NCBI RefSeq assembly: GCF_000298195.1
Contig: NZ_BAHC01000055.1
Location: 1-64,000 of the forward strand
DNA length: 64,000 nt
Origin: Gordonia rhizosphera NBRC 16068
GTDB lineage: Bacteria; Actinomycetota; Actinomycetes; Mycobacteriales; Mycobacteriaceae
Direction of reading: 5' to 3'
The notes under the pieces are model-generated. The model saw only the letters and a program-made list of their open reading frames with translations, was not told where the DNA came from and ran no database searches. Of this stretch, positions 1 through 9,311 are shown in pieces. Both the position numbers and the translations under genes were made by a program. Positions within the stretch are counted from its first letter, which is position 1, and each line of letters starts with the position of its first letter.

Positions 1-125
1 ACCCCCGCGGCAAGCTGACGCGCCGCGACATCACCGAGCAGCCCCGCATCGACGACACGCGGGACACCCTCGGCCACGGCATGCACCCCGCGACCCCCAC
101 CCGCCATCTCATCGTTCATCTGCAT
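1..125 (-). CDS. Possible 5' end of a coding region leaving the left edge
   Basis: An open minus-strand frame runs from ATG at 125 (or 119) to the window edge, about 41 codons, with the G/C-rich third positions expected of this genome. The product begins MQMNDEMAGG and includes a Val/Ala-rich stretch. The piece is too short to assign a family. No clear ribosome binding site is visible and it could be a chance open frame; the 139 bases between it and the end of ugd hold no other convincing gene. Confidence 0.3.
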   Translation of the reverse strand, partial: MQMNDEMAGGGRGVHAVAEGVPRVVDAGLLGDVAARQLAAG

Positions 126-264
126 CGCTGCCCCGTGTCCATGCGCACTCCCCCGAGTGCACGTCGGCCATGCTGGTCTCAGCGATTGTCCCGGTCGGCT
201 TTGCCGGATTCAACCTGGGGGGTCATGCCCCGGGGGCGAGACAACGGACGCATAGGCGCGCAGA

Positions 265-1680
265 TCAGCGGGTTCTCGACGCGATATCCCCGGTGACCTG
301 CGACGATGTCGGGCGGGAACGCTGCGGCGACTGTTGGGGGACCGCGGTCGCGCGCATCGGCCCACCGATGGCGTGATAGCGCCAGCCGGCATCGCGCCAG
401 GTCTGCGGGTCGAGGCAACGGCGCCCGTCAATGATGACCCGGCCCCGGACGACATCGGAGATCTCCTCGGGCGCCATGTGCACGAACTCCGCCCATTCGG
501 TGGCGACCACCACAGCGTCGGCCTGCTCACATGCCTCCGCGGCGCTCGTGGCGTACGCCAGCATCGGATACATCCGTTGCGAGTTCTGCGAGGCCTTCGG
601 GTCGAAGACCGTCACCGACGCCCCGCGCAGGGCGAGCTGCCCGGCGACGTTGAGCGCCGGGGAGTCCCGTACGTCGTCGCTCTCGGGTTTGAACGCGGCA
701 CCGAGCACCGCGATGTTGGCGCCGAGGACGTCGCCGCCGCAGGCATGGGCCACCAGATCCACCATGGCGGTGCGTCGTCGGGTGTTGATCGCGTCGACCT
801 CACGCAGGAATCGCAGCGATTGGGTCGCGCCGACCTCGTCGGCGCGGGCGATGAAACCCCGGATGTCCTTGGGCAGACACCCGCCGCCGAACCCCAGTCC
901 CGCATTGAGGAATCGGCGCCCGATCCGCTTGTCGTGGCCGATCGCGTCGGCCAACGTGGAGACGTCGGCCCCGACGGCCTCGCAGATCTCGCTGACCGCA
1001 TTGATGAACGAGATCTTTGTCGCCAGGAAGGCATTGGCCGAGACCTTCACCAGTTCGGCGGTGGCCCAGTCGGTTCGGATGAACGGCACACCCGTCGAGA
1101 GGATGTCGCAGTAGATTTCGGTGACGATCTGCTCGGCGGTGCTCTCGGCGGTGTCGGGATCGGTCCCCAGCACGAGACGGTCGGGTTCGAGGGTGTCCTC
1201 GACAGCGAATCCCTCGCGCAGGAACTCCGGGCTCCACGCCAGTTCGATCCGGGAACCGGGTGCGGTCAGCACCGCCATCCGCTGGGCGAGTGCGGCGGCG
1301 GTCCCGACGGGGACCGTCGACTTGCCGATGACGAGGTGGTCGCCGCGCAACAGTGGGGTGAGGGCGTCGACGGCGGCTTCGACGTAGCCGAGGTCGACGC
1401 CGTATCCGCGGCGCTGCTGCGGTGTCCCGACCCCGAGGAAGTGCACGGACGCGAACGCCGCCGCCTCACGCACATCGGTGGTGAACTGCAGACGTCCGGC
1501 GGAGAGGTTGCGACGCAGCACATCCGACAGGCCGGGTTCGAAAAACGGCGTGTCCCCGACCTTCAGGCGCGCGACCTTGTCCGCGTCGGTGTCCACACCG
1601 AGGACGTCGTGTCCGAGTTCGGCCATACAGGCCGCGTGCGTCGCGCCGAGGTATCCGCACCCGATCACCGTGAGCTTCAT
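265..1680 (-). CDS. ugd: UDP-glucose 6-dehydrogenase
   Basis: Oxidises UDP-glucose to UDP-glucuronate with two NAD+, a cytoplasmic step supplying precursors for cell-envelope polysaccharide. The 471-residue product has the N-terminal NAD-binding Rossmann fold (VIGCGYLG, residues 5-12), the central dimerisation helix, and the active-site segment GFGGGCLPKD with catalytic Cys268. The C-terminal UDP-binding domain contains AAFKPESDDVRDSP. The ATG at 1680 is preferred to an in-frame start 66 bases upstream because it places the Rossmann motif at the usual distance from the N-terminus. The last ~25 residues, after the conserved domain, look like a loose Ser/Arg-rich tail. It stands alone: dcd downstream in coordinate has its own start and there is no operon partner. 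Identity is firm at family level; the exact sugar nucleotide is inferred. Confidence 0.93.
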   Translation of the reverse strand: MKLTVIGCGYLGATHAACMAELGHDVLGVDTDADKVARLKVGDTPFFEPGLSDVLRRNLSAGRLQFTTDVREAAAFASVHFLGVGTPQQRRGYGVDLGYVEAAVDALTPLLRGDHLVIGKSTVPVGTAAALAQRMAVLTAPGSRIELAWSPEFLREGFAVEDTLEPDRLVLGTDPDTAESTAEQIVTEIYCDILSTGVPFIRTDWATAELVKVSANAFLATKISFINAVSEICEAVGADVSTLADAIGHDKRIGRRFLNAGLGFGGGCLPKDIRGFIARADEVGATQSLRFLREVDAINTRRRTAMVDLVAHACGGDVLGANIAVLGAAFKPESDDVRDSPALNVAGQLALRGASVTVFDPKASQNSQRMYPMLAYATSAAEACEQADAVVVATEWAEFVHMAPEEISDVVRGRVIIDGRRCLDPQTWRDAGWRYHAIGGPMRATAVPQQSPQRSRPTSSQVTGDIASRTR

Positions 1681-1806
1681 GCCTTCAGTGGGTACGCGGG
1701 GTTTCCATCCGCGACGCGACCGCGACGTGGCGCGGGCGTATCGCATCGGTGAACATCGGCCGGGTCGGGTGAACAGCAGTCGACGGATGGTTTGCCGGGT
1801 CGGAGG

Positions 1807-2394
1807 TCAGTCGCGTTTCGGCAGGTCAGGTTGGGGGAAGTTCAGGTACGCCTTCGACGGTGTGGGTCCGCGCTGGCCCTGATATTTCGACCCGACCGCG
1901 GAGCTGCCATACGGGTGTTCGGCCGGGCTGGACAACCGGAACAGGCACAGTTGGCCGATCTTCATCCCCGGCCACAGGGTGATCGGGAGGTTGGCGACAT
2001 TCGACAGCTCGAGCGTGATGTGCCCGGAGAATCCGGGATCGATGAAGCCGGCCGTCGAGTGGGTGAGCAGACCCAGGCGACCCAGCGACGACTTGCCCTC
2101 CAGGCGCCCCGCGAGGGAGTCGGGCAGGGTGCACACCTCCAGAGTCGAGCCGAGCACGAACTCCCCGGGGTGCAGCACGAACGGCTCTCCCGCGGGCGGT
2201 TCGACGAGGCTAGTCAGTTCGTCCTGCCGCTGAGCGGGGTCGATGTGGGTGTAGCGGGTGTTGTTGAAGACCCGGAACAGGTTGTCGAGGCGGACGTCGA
2301 TACTCGAGGGCTGAACAAGCCCCGGGTCGAACGGTTCGACCGACAACCGCCCGTCGGCGATCTCGGAACGGATGTCGCGATCGGAGAGCAGCAC
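1807..2394 (-). CDS. dcd: dCTP deaminase (probably bifunctional dCTP deaminase/dUTPase)
   Basis: Converts dCTP toward dUMP for thymidylate synthesis and keeps dUTP low. The 195-residue product has the trimeric dUTPase-like fold signatures: SSIDVRL near the N-terminus, [19 protein letters not shown], the catalytic Glu in [10 protein letters not shown], and the C-terminal [16 protein letters not shown] segment that closes over the nucleotide. Mycobacterial homologues of this length are known to do both deamination and hydrolysis; that this one is bifunctional is inferred. The GTG at 2394 gives the family N-terminus ([10 protein letters not shown]); the frame stays open a further 40 codons upstream but that part is unlike the family. 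A tRNA-Gly lies on the opposite strand just upstream. Confidence 0.95.
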   Translation of the reverse strand: MLLSDRDIRSEIADGRLSVEPFDPGLVQPSSIDVRLDNLFRVFNNTRYTHIDPAQRQDELTSLVEPPAGEPFVLHPGEFVLGSTLEVCTLPDSLAGRLEGKSSLGRLGLLTHSTAGFIDPGFSGHITLELSNVANLPITLWPGMKIGQLCLFRLSSPAEHPYGSSAVGSKYQGQRGPTPSKAYLNFPQPDLPKRD

Positions 2395-2560
2395 GCCTGC
2401 GAGGTTATCGGACCCACGTCGGCCCGGGGCCCGCGGGAATCGTATGCAACCGGGCCCGCACGCCCAACCCGACGTCGCACGATCCGTTGATCGGGGATGG
2501 CCGCGCGCACCCACCCGGACCGTTTGCTACTCTGTCGGTCGCGAGGTTCACGCCCCGCAC

Positions 2561-2634
2561 GCCGATGTAGTTCAATGGCAGAACATCAGCTTCCCAAGCT
2601 GAATACGCGGGTTCGATTCCCGTCATCGGCTCCA
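2561..2634 (+). tRNA. tRNA-Gly (anticodon CCC), CCA encoded
   Basis: Acceptor arms GCCGATG and CATCGGC pair perfectly. The anticodon stem TCAGC/GCTGA encloses the loop TTCCCAA, giving anticodon CCC for GGG codons. The T-arm contains GGTTCGATTCC, and CCA follows the discriminator base at 2632-2634. The gene is 71 nt plus CCA, normal for tRNA-Gly. Confidence 0.96.
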
Positions 2635-2868
2635 CCATCACCGCAGGTAGAGCGGCGTTTCGTATGCTCAGAAGCCGCTTCGAGAGCTGCGTCGCGCCCA
2701 GATCTGGCGCAGCGGGCCCGAGGTAGTACGGGCGCCATGCCGTGACAGCCGTTCGCCTCACTTGGACCGCCGCTGATTGTCGGCAGCGCTCGATGTGGCA
2801 TCGGGGCTGACCGATACCGGTCAGGAATCGAGAAGCTTCCGTGCCGGCCGGCTCCTATCGTCGACGGT

Positions 2869-3510
2869 ATGACGAACATCGATTTCATCACCCTCGAAGT
2901 TGCCGATCCCGATTCGGCAAAGCAGTTCTATGACAATGCCTTCGGCGACACCAACCTGGCCGCGTGTCTCCGGCTGTCGACCTCCGACGCGCCGACGTCG
3001 GGCTTCCGCGGCTTCGTCGTGTCCATGGTCGTGGCGGACGCGGCCGTTGTCGATTCGTTGATGGAACCGGCGATCGCGGCAGGCGCCACCGTGCTCAAGC
3101 CGGCCAAGAGATCGTTCTGGGGCTACGGAGGCGTCGTGCAGGCTCCGGACGGGACGATCTGGAAGGTTGCGACGTCGAAGAAGAAGCCGACCGGCGCCCC
3201 GCTGCGCACCATCGACGATGTCGTGCTGCTTCTCGGCGTCGACGACGTCGTCGCGAGCAAACAGTTCTACGTCGACCACGGGCTCGTCGTCGCGAAGAGC
3301 TTCGGCCGCAAGTACGCCGAGTTCGAGAGCGGCCCGGATTCGGTGAAGCTCGCCCTCTACGGGCGGAAGGCGGCGGCCAAGGACGCCGGCGTCGACGCCG
3401 ACGGAACCGGGTCGCATCGCCTCGTCATCGGGATCGACGGTGGAGGATTCACCGATCCGGATGGGTTCGCCTGGGAGCCGAAGGTGGCGGACAGGTCCAC
3501 GACGACCTGA
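2869..3510 (+). CDS. Glyoxalase/VOC superfamily protein, two domains
   Basis: The 213-residue cytoplasmic protein has two vicinal-oxygen-chelate halves. The first (about 1-105) opens with FITLEVADPDSAKQFY and ends near APDGTIWKV; the second (about 118-205) opens with DDVVLLLGVDDVVASKQFYV and ends near DPDGFAWEP. This is the paired beta-alpha-beta-beta-beta arrangement of glyoxalase/bleomycin-resistance folds. The classical metal-binding His and Glu positions are not obvious, so binding or a non-metal role is possible. ATG at 2869 is clear. The next gene (MFS pump) starts 93 bases downstream on the same strand but probably has its own promoter. Family assignment is good, the substrate is unknown. 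Confidence 0.8.
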   Translation: MTNIDFITLEVADPDSAKQFYDNAFGDTNLAACLRLSTSDAPTSGFRGFVVSMVVADAAVVDSLMEPAIAAGATVLKPAKRSFWGYGGVVQAPDGTIWKVATSKKKPTGAPLRTIDDVVLLLGVDDVVASKQFYVDHGLVVAKSFGRKYAEFESGPDSVKLALYGRKAAAKDAGVDADGTGSHRLVIGIDGGGFTDPDGFAWEPKVADRSTTT

Positions 3511-3603
3511 GACCGCGCCCGCGCGGGCCCGACTCGTGTCACCTCGGCAAGATCCGCCGCTGACCAGCGTTGGTCGACCGGCATCGCACGTACACTCACC
3601 GAC

Positions 3604-5055
3604 GTGGGCGGTGTCCCGGCATCCTCGACAGCCGGACGATGGCTGATCGGCGCCGCGGTACTCGGCTCGGGGGTGGCCTTCCTCGACAGCACCGTGGTGA
3701 ACGTGGCGCTGCCCGCTATCGCCCGCGACCTCGACACCGGACTGACCGGGCAGCAATGGGTTCTCGACGGCTACATGCTGACCCTGAGCGCGCTGCTGCT
3801 GGGTGGCGGCGCGGCCGGAGATCGATACGGGCGGCGTCGGGTGTTCGTGATCGGCCTCGTGCTGTTCGCCGTCGCGTCCATGGGATGCGGCCTGGCCCCG
3901 ACGATCGGCTGGTTGATCGTCGCGCGCGTCGTGCAGGGCGTCGGTGCCGCGGCGGTCGTGCCGGGAAGCCTGGCCCTGATCGACGCCGAGATCGCGGAGT
4001 CCGACCGTGGACGCGCAATCGGACTGTGGGCCGGGATGTCCGGGGCGACAAGCGCATTGGGTCCTTTCGTCGGTGGATGGCTCGTCGATGCGGCGTCGTG
4101 GCGGTGGGTCTTCTTCATCAGCGTGCCCTTGGCGCTGGGTGCGATCTGGATTTCGGTGCGGCACGTGTTGGAATCGCGGGACGAGACACTGACCGGGCGT
4201 CTCGACGTCGCCGGCGCCACGGCCATCACTGTCGGGCTCACCGGTGTCATCTACACACTGATCGAGCTTCCGTCGCAGGGATGGACTCTCGGGGTCGTGG
4301 TCGCGGCTGTCGTCGGCCTCGGCGCACTGCTCGCGTTCCTCGTCGTCGAGTCACGCGCCGATGCTCCGCTGCTGCCGCTGGGACTGTTCCGGTCGTGGCA
4401 GTTCACCGGCGCCAATCTCACCACCCTGGTGGTGTACGCCGCGCTGGGCGGTGCGCTGTTCCTGGTTGCCTTGCAACTGCAGCAGAGCATGGGTTATTCG
4501 GCGTTGGAGGCCGGCATGGCGATGTTGCCGAGTACCGTCATCATGCTGTTCGGTTCGCCGTTCTCGGGACGACTGGCGCAGGTCACCGGCCCGCGTCTGC
4601 CGATGACGGTCGGTCCGTGGGTGGCGGCCGCCGGACTGGCGCTGATGGCACGGATCGTGCCGGGCGCGGGGTATCTCGATGCGGTGCTGCCCGCCGTCGT
4701 GGTGTTCGGGCTCGGGATGACCATCACCGTCGCACCGTTGACCTCGGCGGCGCTCGGTGCGGTGGATACTGCGCATTCGGGTATCGCGTCCGGAGTCAAC
4801 AATGCCGTCGCCCGCGTGGCGAGCCTTCTCGCAGTCGCCGTCCTGCCGGTGATCGCAGGCGTCCACGCGGGCTACGACCAGGCCCTGGGACCGGGCTTTT
4901 CGACGGCGATGATCATCGCCGGCGGTTGTTGCGCCACCGGCGGATTCATCGCCGCCGTCACTATCCGGACGGGCGCCGTCATCCGACCACACGTCCAACC
5001 CGGGGTCATCCACGCGTGTCAGCCGCCCGAGCCTGCGGTCAGCGACCGGTCGTGA
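3604..5055 (+). CDS. MFS drug:H+ antiporter, DHA2 (EmrB/QacA-like)
   Basis: A 483-residue integral membrane protein with about 14 hydrophobic segments. The first segment is followed by LDSTVVNVALPAIARDL, the motif-D1-like start typical of DHA2 pumps. Motif A appears as GDRYGRR between segments 2 and 3, and the fifth segment follows GPFVGG, the motif C region of antiporters. It probably exports a drug or toxic metabolite using the proton gradient; the substrate cannot be read from sequence. The start is GTG at 3604 with a weak ribosome site. The MmgE/PrpD gene starts 19 bases after it, so the two may be co-transcribed. Confidence 0.88.
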   Translation: MGGVPASSTAGRWLIGAAVLGSGVAFLDSTVVNVALPAIARDLDTGLTGQQWVLDGYMLTLSALLLGGGAAGDRYGRRRVFVIGLVLFAVASMGCGLAPTIGWLIVARVVQGVGAAAVVPGSLALIDAEIAESDRGRAIGLWAGMSGATSALGPFVGGWLVDAASWRWVFFISVPLALGAIWISVRHVLESRDETLTGRLDVAGATAITVGLTGVIYTLIELPSQGWTLGVVVAAVVGLGALLAFLVVESRADAPLLPLGLFRSWQFTGANLTTLVVYAALGGALFLVALQLQQSMGYSALEAGMAMLPSTVIMLFGSPFSGRLAQVTGPRLPMTVGPWVAAAGLALMARIVPGAGYLDAVLPAVVVFGLGMTITVAPLTSAALGAVDTAHSGIASGVNNAVARVASLLAVAVLPVIAGVHAGYDQALGPGFSTAMIIAGGCCATGGFIAAVTIRTGAVIRPHVQPGVIHACQPPEPAVSDRS

Positions 5056-5074
5056 GGCCGGTAGCCTTGGGCCC

Positions 5075-6430
5075 ATGGGCCTGGAGCGCTCGATCGCCGA
5101 GCGGGTCGCGGCGATGCGCGGGCAGGATATCGACTCGTCGCTGCTGCATATTCTCAAGCGCAACATCCTCGACTCGTACGCGGGGATCTGCGGATCTCTG
5201 AACGATCGCGCGATGCTCGAGCACTTCGATCGCTTCGCGGCCGACGCGGAGTCCGCCACGGTCTCGGTGTGGGGGATCGGTCGGCGAGCGGGGCTCGCGG
5301 AGGCGGTCTTCACAAACTCGGTCCTCGGGCGCCGCAGCGATCTGCTGAACACATACCTGGCGCCGAACAGCATGGGCGGCTCGCACCCGTCCGACAACCT
5401 CGCGCTCGTGCTCACGCTCGCCGACCACCTCGGGATGAGCGGGCGAGAGCTGATCTCCACGGTCCACGTCGCGTTCACGTTGTCGGCCGCGTTCGCGACC
5501 TACTACGACCCCGAAAGCGCAGGCTACGACCACGATGCGGCCGCGACGTTCTATACCGCGCTGACGATCGGATACGCGTTTGACCTCTCGGTCCCCGAGT
5601 TGGTCACCGCGCAGCGCGTCGCCGGGATGCTCGGGCTCGACACCAACCAGGCCGCGCTCGGGAAGATGACCGACTGGAAGCACTGCACGTATGCGTCGGC
5701 GGCGATGCGCGCCATCCAGGCCGTGAAGATCGCGCGGGCCGGATTCGATGCTCCGCCGGATATCTATGAGGGCGCGGCCGGTGTGGATCGCTTTTTTCGG
5801 CACGCCGACACGTTCTTCGAGCCCGCACCGGATCTGGAGCGGATCGTGTTCAAGCGCTGGCCGGCGCTGGTGTTCTGCCAGACCCCGATCGACGTCGCGT
5901 CGGATCTCGCCGCGGCGGGCATCGACCCACACGCGGTGACCGCGATCGAGGTGCGGTCGTATGCGATCGCGATGCGCAATGGCGCCACCGAGGGCGCTTA
6001 CCAGCCCGAGAGCCGGGCGGCGCGGACGCACTCCATCCCCTACTGCGTCGCGACGGCGCTGCTGAAGCCGATCGAGTACACGGACTTCGACGACCCGCGC
6101 AGCCGAGATGACACCGTGCGGGCCCTCATGACCAAGGTGTCGGTCATCGAGGACCCGGCGCTGAGCGCCGCGTATCCGGCGACTGCTCCCTGCGAGATCT
6201 CCGTCATGTTCGCCGACGGATCGACCGTGACCCGCCGCCGCGACGTACCTCGCGGGGACCCCGGCGATCCACTGTCCGATGATGACCTCAGCGCCAAATT
6301 GCGCACCTACTTCGGCTTCGCCCGCGACGACGCCGAGCGTGAGGATGTCATTCGGCGCCTTTGGCATCTCGAGCACGAGCCCGACGTGGAGTGGCTGCTC
6401 GAGCCGCTCCGGCGCCGGCAGTTGCCCTAG
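5075..6430 (+). CDS. MmgE/PrpD family protein
   Basis: A 451-residue protein of the MmgE/PrpD fold, which includes 2-methylcitrate dehydratase and cis-aconitate decarboxylase. Family signs are the N-terminal helical domain (HILKRNILDSYAGICGSL), the segment RSDLLNTYLAPNSMGGSHPSDN where a Gly/His-rich loop lines the active site, DWKHCTYASAAMRA, and the C-terminal lid domain after residue ~270. No prpC or prpB lies nearby, so a methylcitrate-cycle role is not supported by context; another dehydratase or decarboxylase activity is as likely. The ATG at 5075 follows the MFS stop by 19 bases. Confidence 0.82.
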   Translation: MGLERSIAERVAAMRGQDIDSSLLHILKRNILDSYAGICGSLNDRAMLEHFDRFAADAESATVSVWGIGRRAGLAEAVFTNSVLGRRSDLLNTYLAPNSMGGSHPSDNLALVLTLADHLGMSGRELISTVHVAFTLSAAFATYYDPESAGYDHDAAATFYTALTIGYAFDLSVPELVTAQRVAGMLGLDTNQAALGKMTDWKHCTYASAAMRAIQAVKIARAGFDAPPDIYEGAAGVDRFFRHADTFFEPAPDLERIVFKRWPALVFCQTPIDVASDLAAAGIDPHAVTAIEVRSYAIAMRNGATEGAYQPESRAARTHSIPYCVATALLKPIEYTDFDDPRSRDDTVRALMTKVSVIEDPALSAAYPATAPCEISVMFADGSTVTRRRDVPRGDPGDPLSDDDLSAKLRTYFGFARDDAEREDVIRRLWHLEHEPDVEWLLEPLRRRQLP

Positions 6431-6495
6431 CCTCACCCGGGCGTGGGAAACGGACAAACCGCGCATCGCCTCAGGCGATGACATAGGTTGTTGGT

Positions 6496-7317
6496 TTGTC
6501 AGATCCTCGCCTCATCGAAGGGCCCGTCGTGCGTCATGCGCCCCGACCGCAAACCGCCATCGTCGTCTTCCTGATCTATCTCGCACTCTTCTACGGCGTG
6601 TGGATCGTCACCGGCGTCGACTACGAGACCATCGGCGACAGTGCCGGCCACCTGCTCAAGTGGTATGTGGCGCCCACCTGGGTCGGCGGACTGTTCCTCA
6701 TCATCGCGGTGTCCTGGCTCGGATGGTGGCGGCCGGTGCTGTTCGAGAAGGAACGTGCGCAGCCGCGTTGGATTCTGCTGGCCCCGGCCTTCGCCGTCGT
6801 CACTCTGGTGGTGCTCGCGCTGACGGCGGACTTCTCGGGGTCGACCGGCGCCATGTTCGCCGCCCTGTTTCTCGGCAGTATCGGTGTCGGCGTCGCCGAG
6901 GAGGTCTCCACACGCGGCGTCCTCATCACCGGATTCCGTGCACGTCTCACCGAGCCGTGGGTGTGGTTCTACTCGTGTCTCCTGTTCGGGTTGCTGCACC
7001 TGCCGAACTGGGTGTTCGGGGCCGGGCCGGGGGCGGTGGGTCAGGTGCTGATGGCCTTCGGCGCAGGATCGACGTTTTATCTGCTACGCCGCGTCTCGGG
7101 GACTCTGATCTGGGCGATGGTGCTCCATGCCGCCTGGGATTTCGTGACGATCGGCGGCGACCTGCCAGGCGGCGTCGGCGCCCTGGTCATCGTCAATTCG
7201 ATATTGGGCCTGGTCGTCGGCATCGTGTTCCTCCGTCGCCAACGAGGTCAGATGGTCGAACAGGCCGGAGTGCCGACCGCGGCGGCCGGAGGGTCGGCCA
7301 GGGTGTCGGCCGACTGA
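6496..7317 (+). CDS. CPBP-family intramembrane metalloprotease
   Basis: A 273-residue multi-pass membrane protein of the CAAX-protease/bacteriocin-processing (Abi) family. The three family motifs are present: Glu135-Glu136 with Arg140 in AEEVSTRG, the F-x3-H motif ending at His168 (FGLLH), and His211 with Asp215 in LHAAWD. These are the predicted metal and active-site residues of the Rce1-like glutamyl protease fold. The start is a TTG at 6496. Such proteins process membrane peptides or act in self-immunity to bacteriocins; no bacteriocin gene is adjacent and the substrate is unknown. Confidence 0.87.
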   Translation: MSDPRLIEGPVVRHAPRPQTAIVVFLIYLALFYGVWIVTGVDYETIGDSAGHLLKWYVAPTWVGGLFLIIAVSWLGWWRPVLFEKERAQPRWILLAPAFAVVTLVVLALTADFSGSTGAMFAALFLGSIGVGVAEEVSTRGVLITGFRARLTEPWVWFYSCLLFGLLHLPNWVFGAGPGAVGQVLMAFGAGSTFYLLRRVSGTLIWAMVLHAAWDFVTIGGDLPGGVGALVIVNSILGLVVGIVFLRRQRGQMVEQAGVPTAAAGGSARVSAD

Positions 7318-7399
7318 TCGGTCCCGGCCCCGGCTCCACCGCTCCACCACCACATCCCAAAAGACCACGATGTGCGGCCTGAGGTGAAACCCAGCCGAT

Positions 7400-7413
7400 T
7401 CCACCCGGGTGGA
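7400..7413. promoter_or_regulatory. 14-bp perfect palindrome upstream of the NhaC-type gene
   Basis: TCCACCCGGGTGGA is a perfect palindrome in the 219-base gap ahead of the antiporter gene, 124 bases from its ATG. It could be an operator or simply part of a transcript hairpin after the protease gene. Nothing else assigns it to a regulator. Confidence 0.3.
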
Positions 7414-7536
7414 TTAGCGTAAGTGCTGGTACACGCCCCGTGAGCCATTGCACGTCGGTTCCGAGGGCAACGTCACGTCGCGGTACGGGGCTGCGGTTCG
7501 TTCCGTCTGCCACCATGTGGATGGGAGCGATCGGAC

Positions 7537-9093
7537 ATGACCGACGAGAAGTCCGAGCAGCAGAAACAGGTGTTGCGGCCACCGAGGTTCTGGCAGGCGT
7601 TGATCCCGCTGGTGTTCCTCATCGTGGGGCTGGCACTGGCCATCGCGCTGTACGGCGAGGACGCCGTCTACGGCCCGGTCCAGGTGGCGCTCCTCCTGGC
7701 CGCCGCCTTGGCCGCCCAGGTCGGCTACTTCAACGGTCACACGATCTCCGACCTGACCAAAGCCGCGGTCGACGGTGTCGCTTCCGCGATGGGCGCGATC
7801 TTCATCCTCTTCTCGGTGGGCGCACTGATCGGCACCTGGAACATGTCCGGGACCATCGCCACGTTGGCCGACTGGGGGATCCGGGTCCTGAACCCGGACT
7901 TCTTCTACGTCGCCGCTGTTCTCCTGTGCGCGGTCATCGCGGTGTCGGTCGGCAGTTCCTGGACGGTGATGGGCACCATCGGTGTGGCACTGGTCGCGGT
8001 GGCCGAAGGCCTGGGTCTGAGCATGGCCATGGCCGCCGGAGCGGTCATCTCCGGCTCGTACTTCGGCGACAAGATGTCGCCGCTGTCGGAGACCACGAAC
8101 CTGGCCGCGGGCGTCGCCGGGGCGGATCTGTTCAAGCACATCCGGTCGATGATGGCGACGACCGTTCCGGCCATCCTGATCACCCTGGGTATCTATCTGG
8201 TCCTGGGGTTCAGGTCCAACCCCTCGGGTGACATCGACACCCCGGAAGAACTCAGCGACATCGAGAACCTGTTCAACATCAACGTCCTCACCCTCATCCC
8301 GCTGCTCGTGGTGGTCATCCTGGCGCTGCGCAAGATTCCGCCGATGTTCGCGATCCTCGGCGGTGCGCTGGCCGGTGGGCTGTTGGCGATCATCCTGCAG
8401 CCCGATGTCGTCCGTGCCTTCGTCGACGACGACTCGCTGGGCACTCCGATGGTGATGCTCAAGGGGGTCTGGGACGCGATGGCGACCGGCTACGTCGCGG
8501 ACACCGGCATCGAGGCCGTGGACAACCTGCTCAGCGGCGGTGGCATGCAGGCCATGCTGAACACCGTCTGGCTGATCATCACCGCACTGGCGTTCGGCGG
8601 AATCATGAATCACACCGGGTTCCTGGGCAAACTGATCGAACCGTTGCGCAAGCGCACCACCAGCCCTCGCGGCGCGATGGCGTCAACCGGTGGGACGGCG
8701 ATCGGCCTCAACGTGGTCGCCGGTGACCAGTACCTCGCCCTGGTACTGACGGGGAACGTGTTCAAGGAGGAGTTCCGCAAGCGGGGCATCGCGCCGCAGA
8801 CACTGTCCCGCCAGATCGAGGACACCGCGACGGTCACCTCTGTCCTTGTCCCCTGGAACTCCTGCGGCGCCTACGCCTCCGGGGTCCTGAACGTCACGAC
8901 GATTGCCTACCTGCCGTTCGCATTCTTCAACTGGATCAACCCGCTCATCTCGTTCATCTACGCGGCCTTCGGGATCGCGATCCAGAAGGCCGAACCGGGC
9001 GAGGGCGCTGCACCACCGCTGGCAGAAGCGTCGTTCTATGGGGTGTCCGGGCAGGACGCCGAGGAGGTCCCCGAAGACGGTTCGAAGCCCTGA
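7537..9093 (+). CDS. Na+/H+ antiporter, NhaC family
   Basis: A 518-residue membrane protein with about 12 hydrophobic segments. The family signature GDKMSPLSETTNLAAG lies around residue 180, and a repeat-related second half contains GGTAIGLNVVAGDQY and VLVPWNSCGAY. NhaC proteins exchange external protons for internal Na+ (or dicarboxylate/amino acid pairs in related MleN proteins). ATG at 7537 follows GGGAGCGATC. A loopless palindrome ACCGTCCGGACGGT sits 12 bases after the stop and may help end transcription. It is flanked by independent genes. Confidence 0.88.
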   Translation: MTDEKSEQQKQVLRPPRFWQALIPLVFLIVGLALAIALYGEDAVYGPVQVALLLAAALAAQVGYFNGHTISDLTKAAVDGVASAMGAIFILFSVGALIGTWNMSGTIATLADWGIRVLNPDFFYVAAVLLCAVIAVSVGSSWTVMGTIGVALVAVAEGLGLSMAMAAGAVISGSYFGDKMSPLSETTNLAAGVAGADLFKHIRSMMATTVPAILITLGIYLVLGFRSNPSGDIDTPEELSDIENLFNINVLTLIPLLVVVILALRKIPPMFAILGGALAGGLLAIILQPDVVRAFVDDDSLGTPMVMLKGVWDAMATGYVADTGIEAVDNLLSGGGMQAMLNTVWLIITALAFGGIMNHTGFLGKLIEPLRKRTTSPRGAMASTGGTAIGLNVVAGDQYLALVLTGNVFKEEFRKRGIAPQTLSRQIEDTATVTSVLVPWNSCGAYASGVLNVTTIAYLPFAFFNWINPLISFIYAAFGIAIQKAEPGEGAAPPLAEASFYGVSGQDAEEVPEDGSKP

Positions 9094-9104
9094 GCTTCCC
9101 GCTC

Positions 9105-9118
9105 ACCGTCCGGACGGT
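9105..9118 (+). terminator. Palindrome after the NhaC-type gene, possible terminator
   Basis: ACCGTCCGGACGGT is self-complementary and lies 12 bases beyond the antiporter stop codon. It has no loop and no T-run, so termination is only a suggestion. Confidence 0.3.
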
Positions 9119-9195
9119 CACGAGAACGACAGCTTGACGACACCCTTCGACTGCCCCGCGCGTGACCGGGATTGGCCGATACGGCCGGACGTGTG

Positions 9196-9226
9196 ATGGC
9201 GATGCCGTACATTCGGGAGTCGCCAT
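9196..9226. promoter_or_regulatory. Inverted repeat ahead of the hydroxyacid oxidase gene
   Basis: ATGGCGA (9196-9202) and TCGCCAT (9220-9226) form an inverted repeat 17 bases apart, 86 bases before the ATG of the flavoenzyme gene. The spacing suits a dimeric repressor such as GntR-type lactate regulators, but no regulator gene is adjacent, so this is a candidate only. Confidence 0.3.
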
Positions 9227-9311
9227 GTGACCGCAGTCATATGGCGCCGAGTCTCGGCGAGAGTCGGGTGGGCGCCGCGACAATCCCATCGACGCACGGG
9301 GGACACCGAAC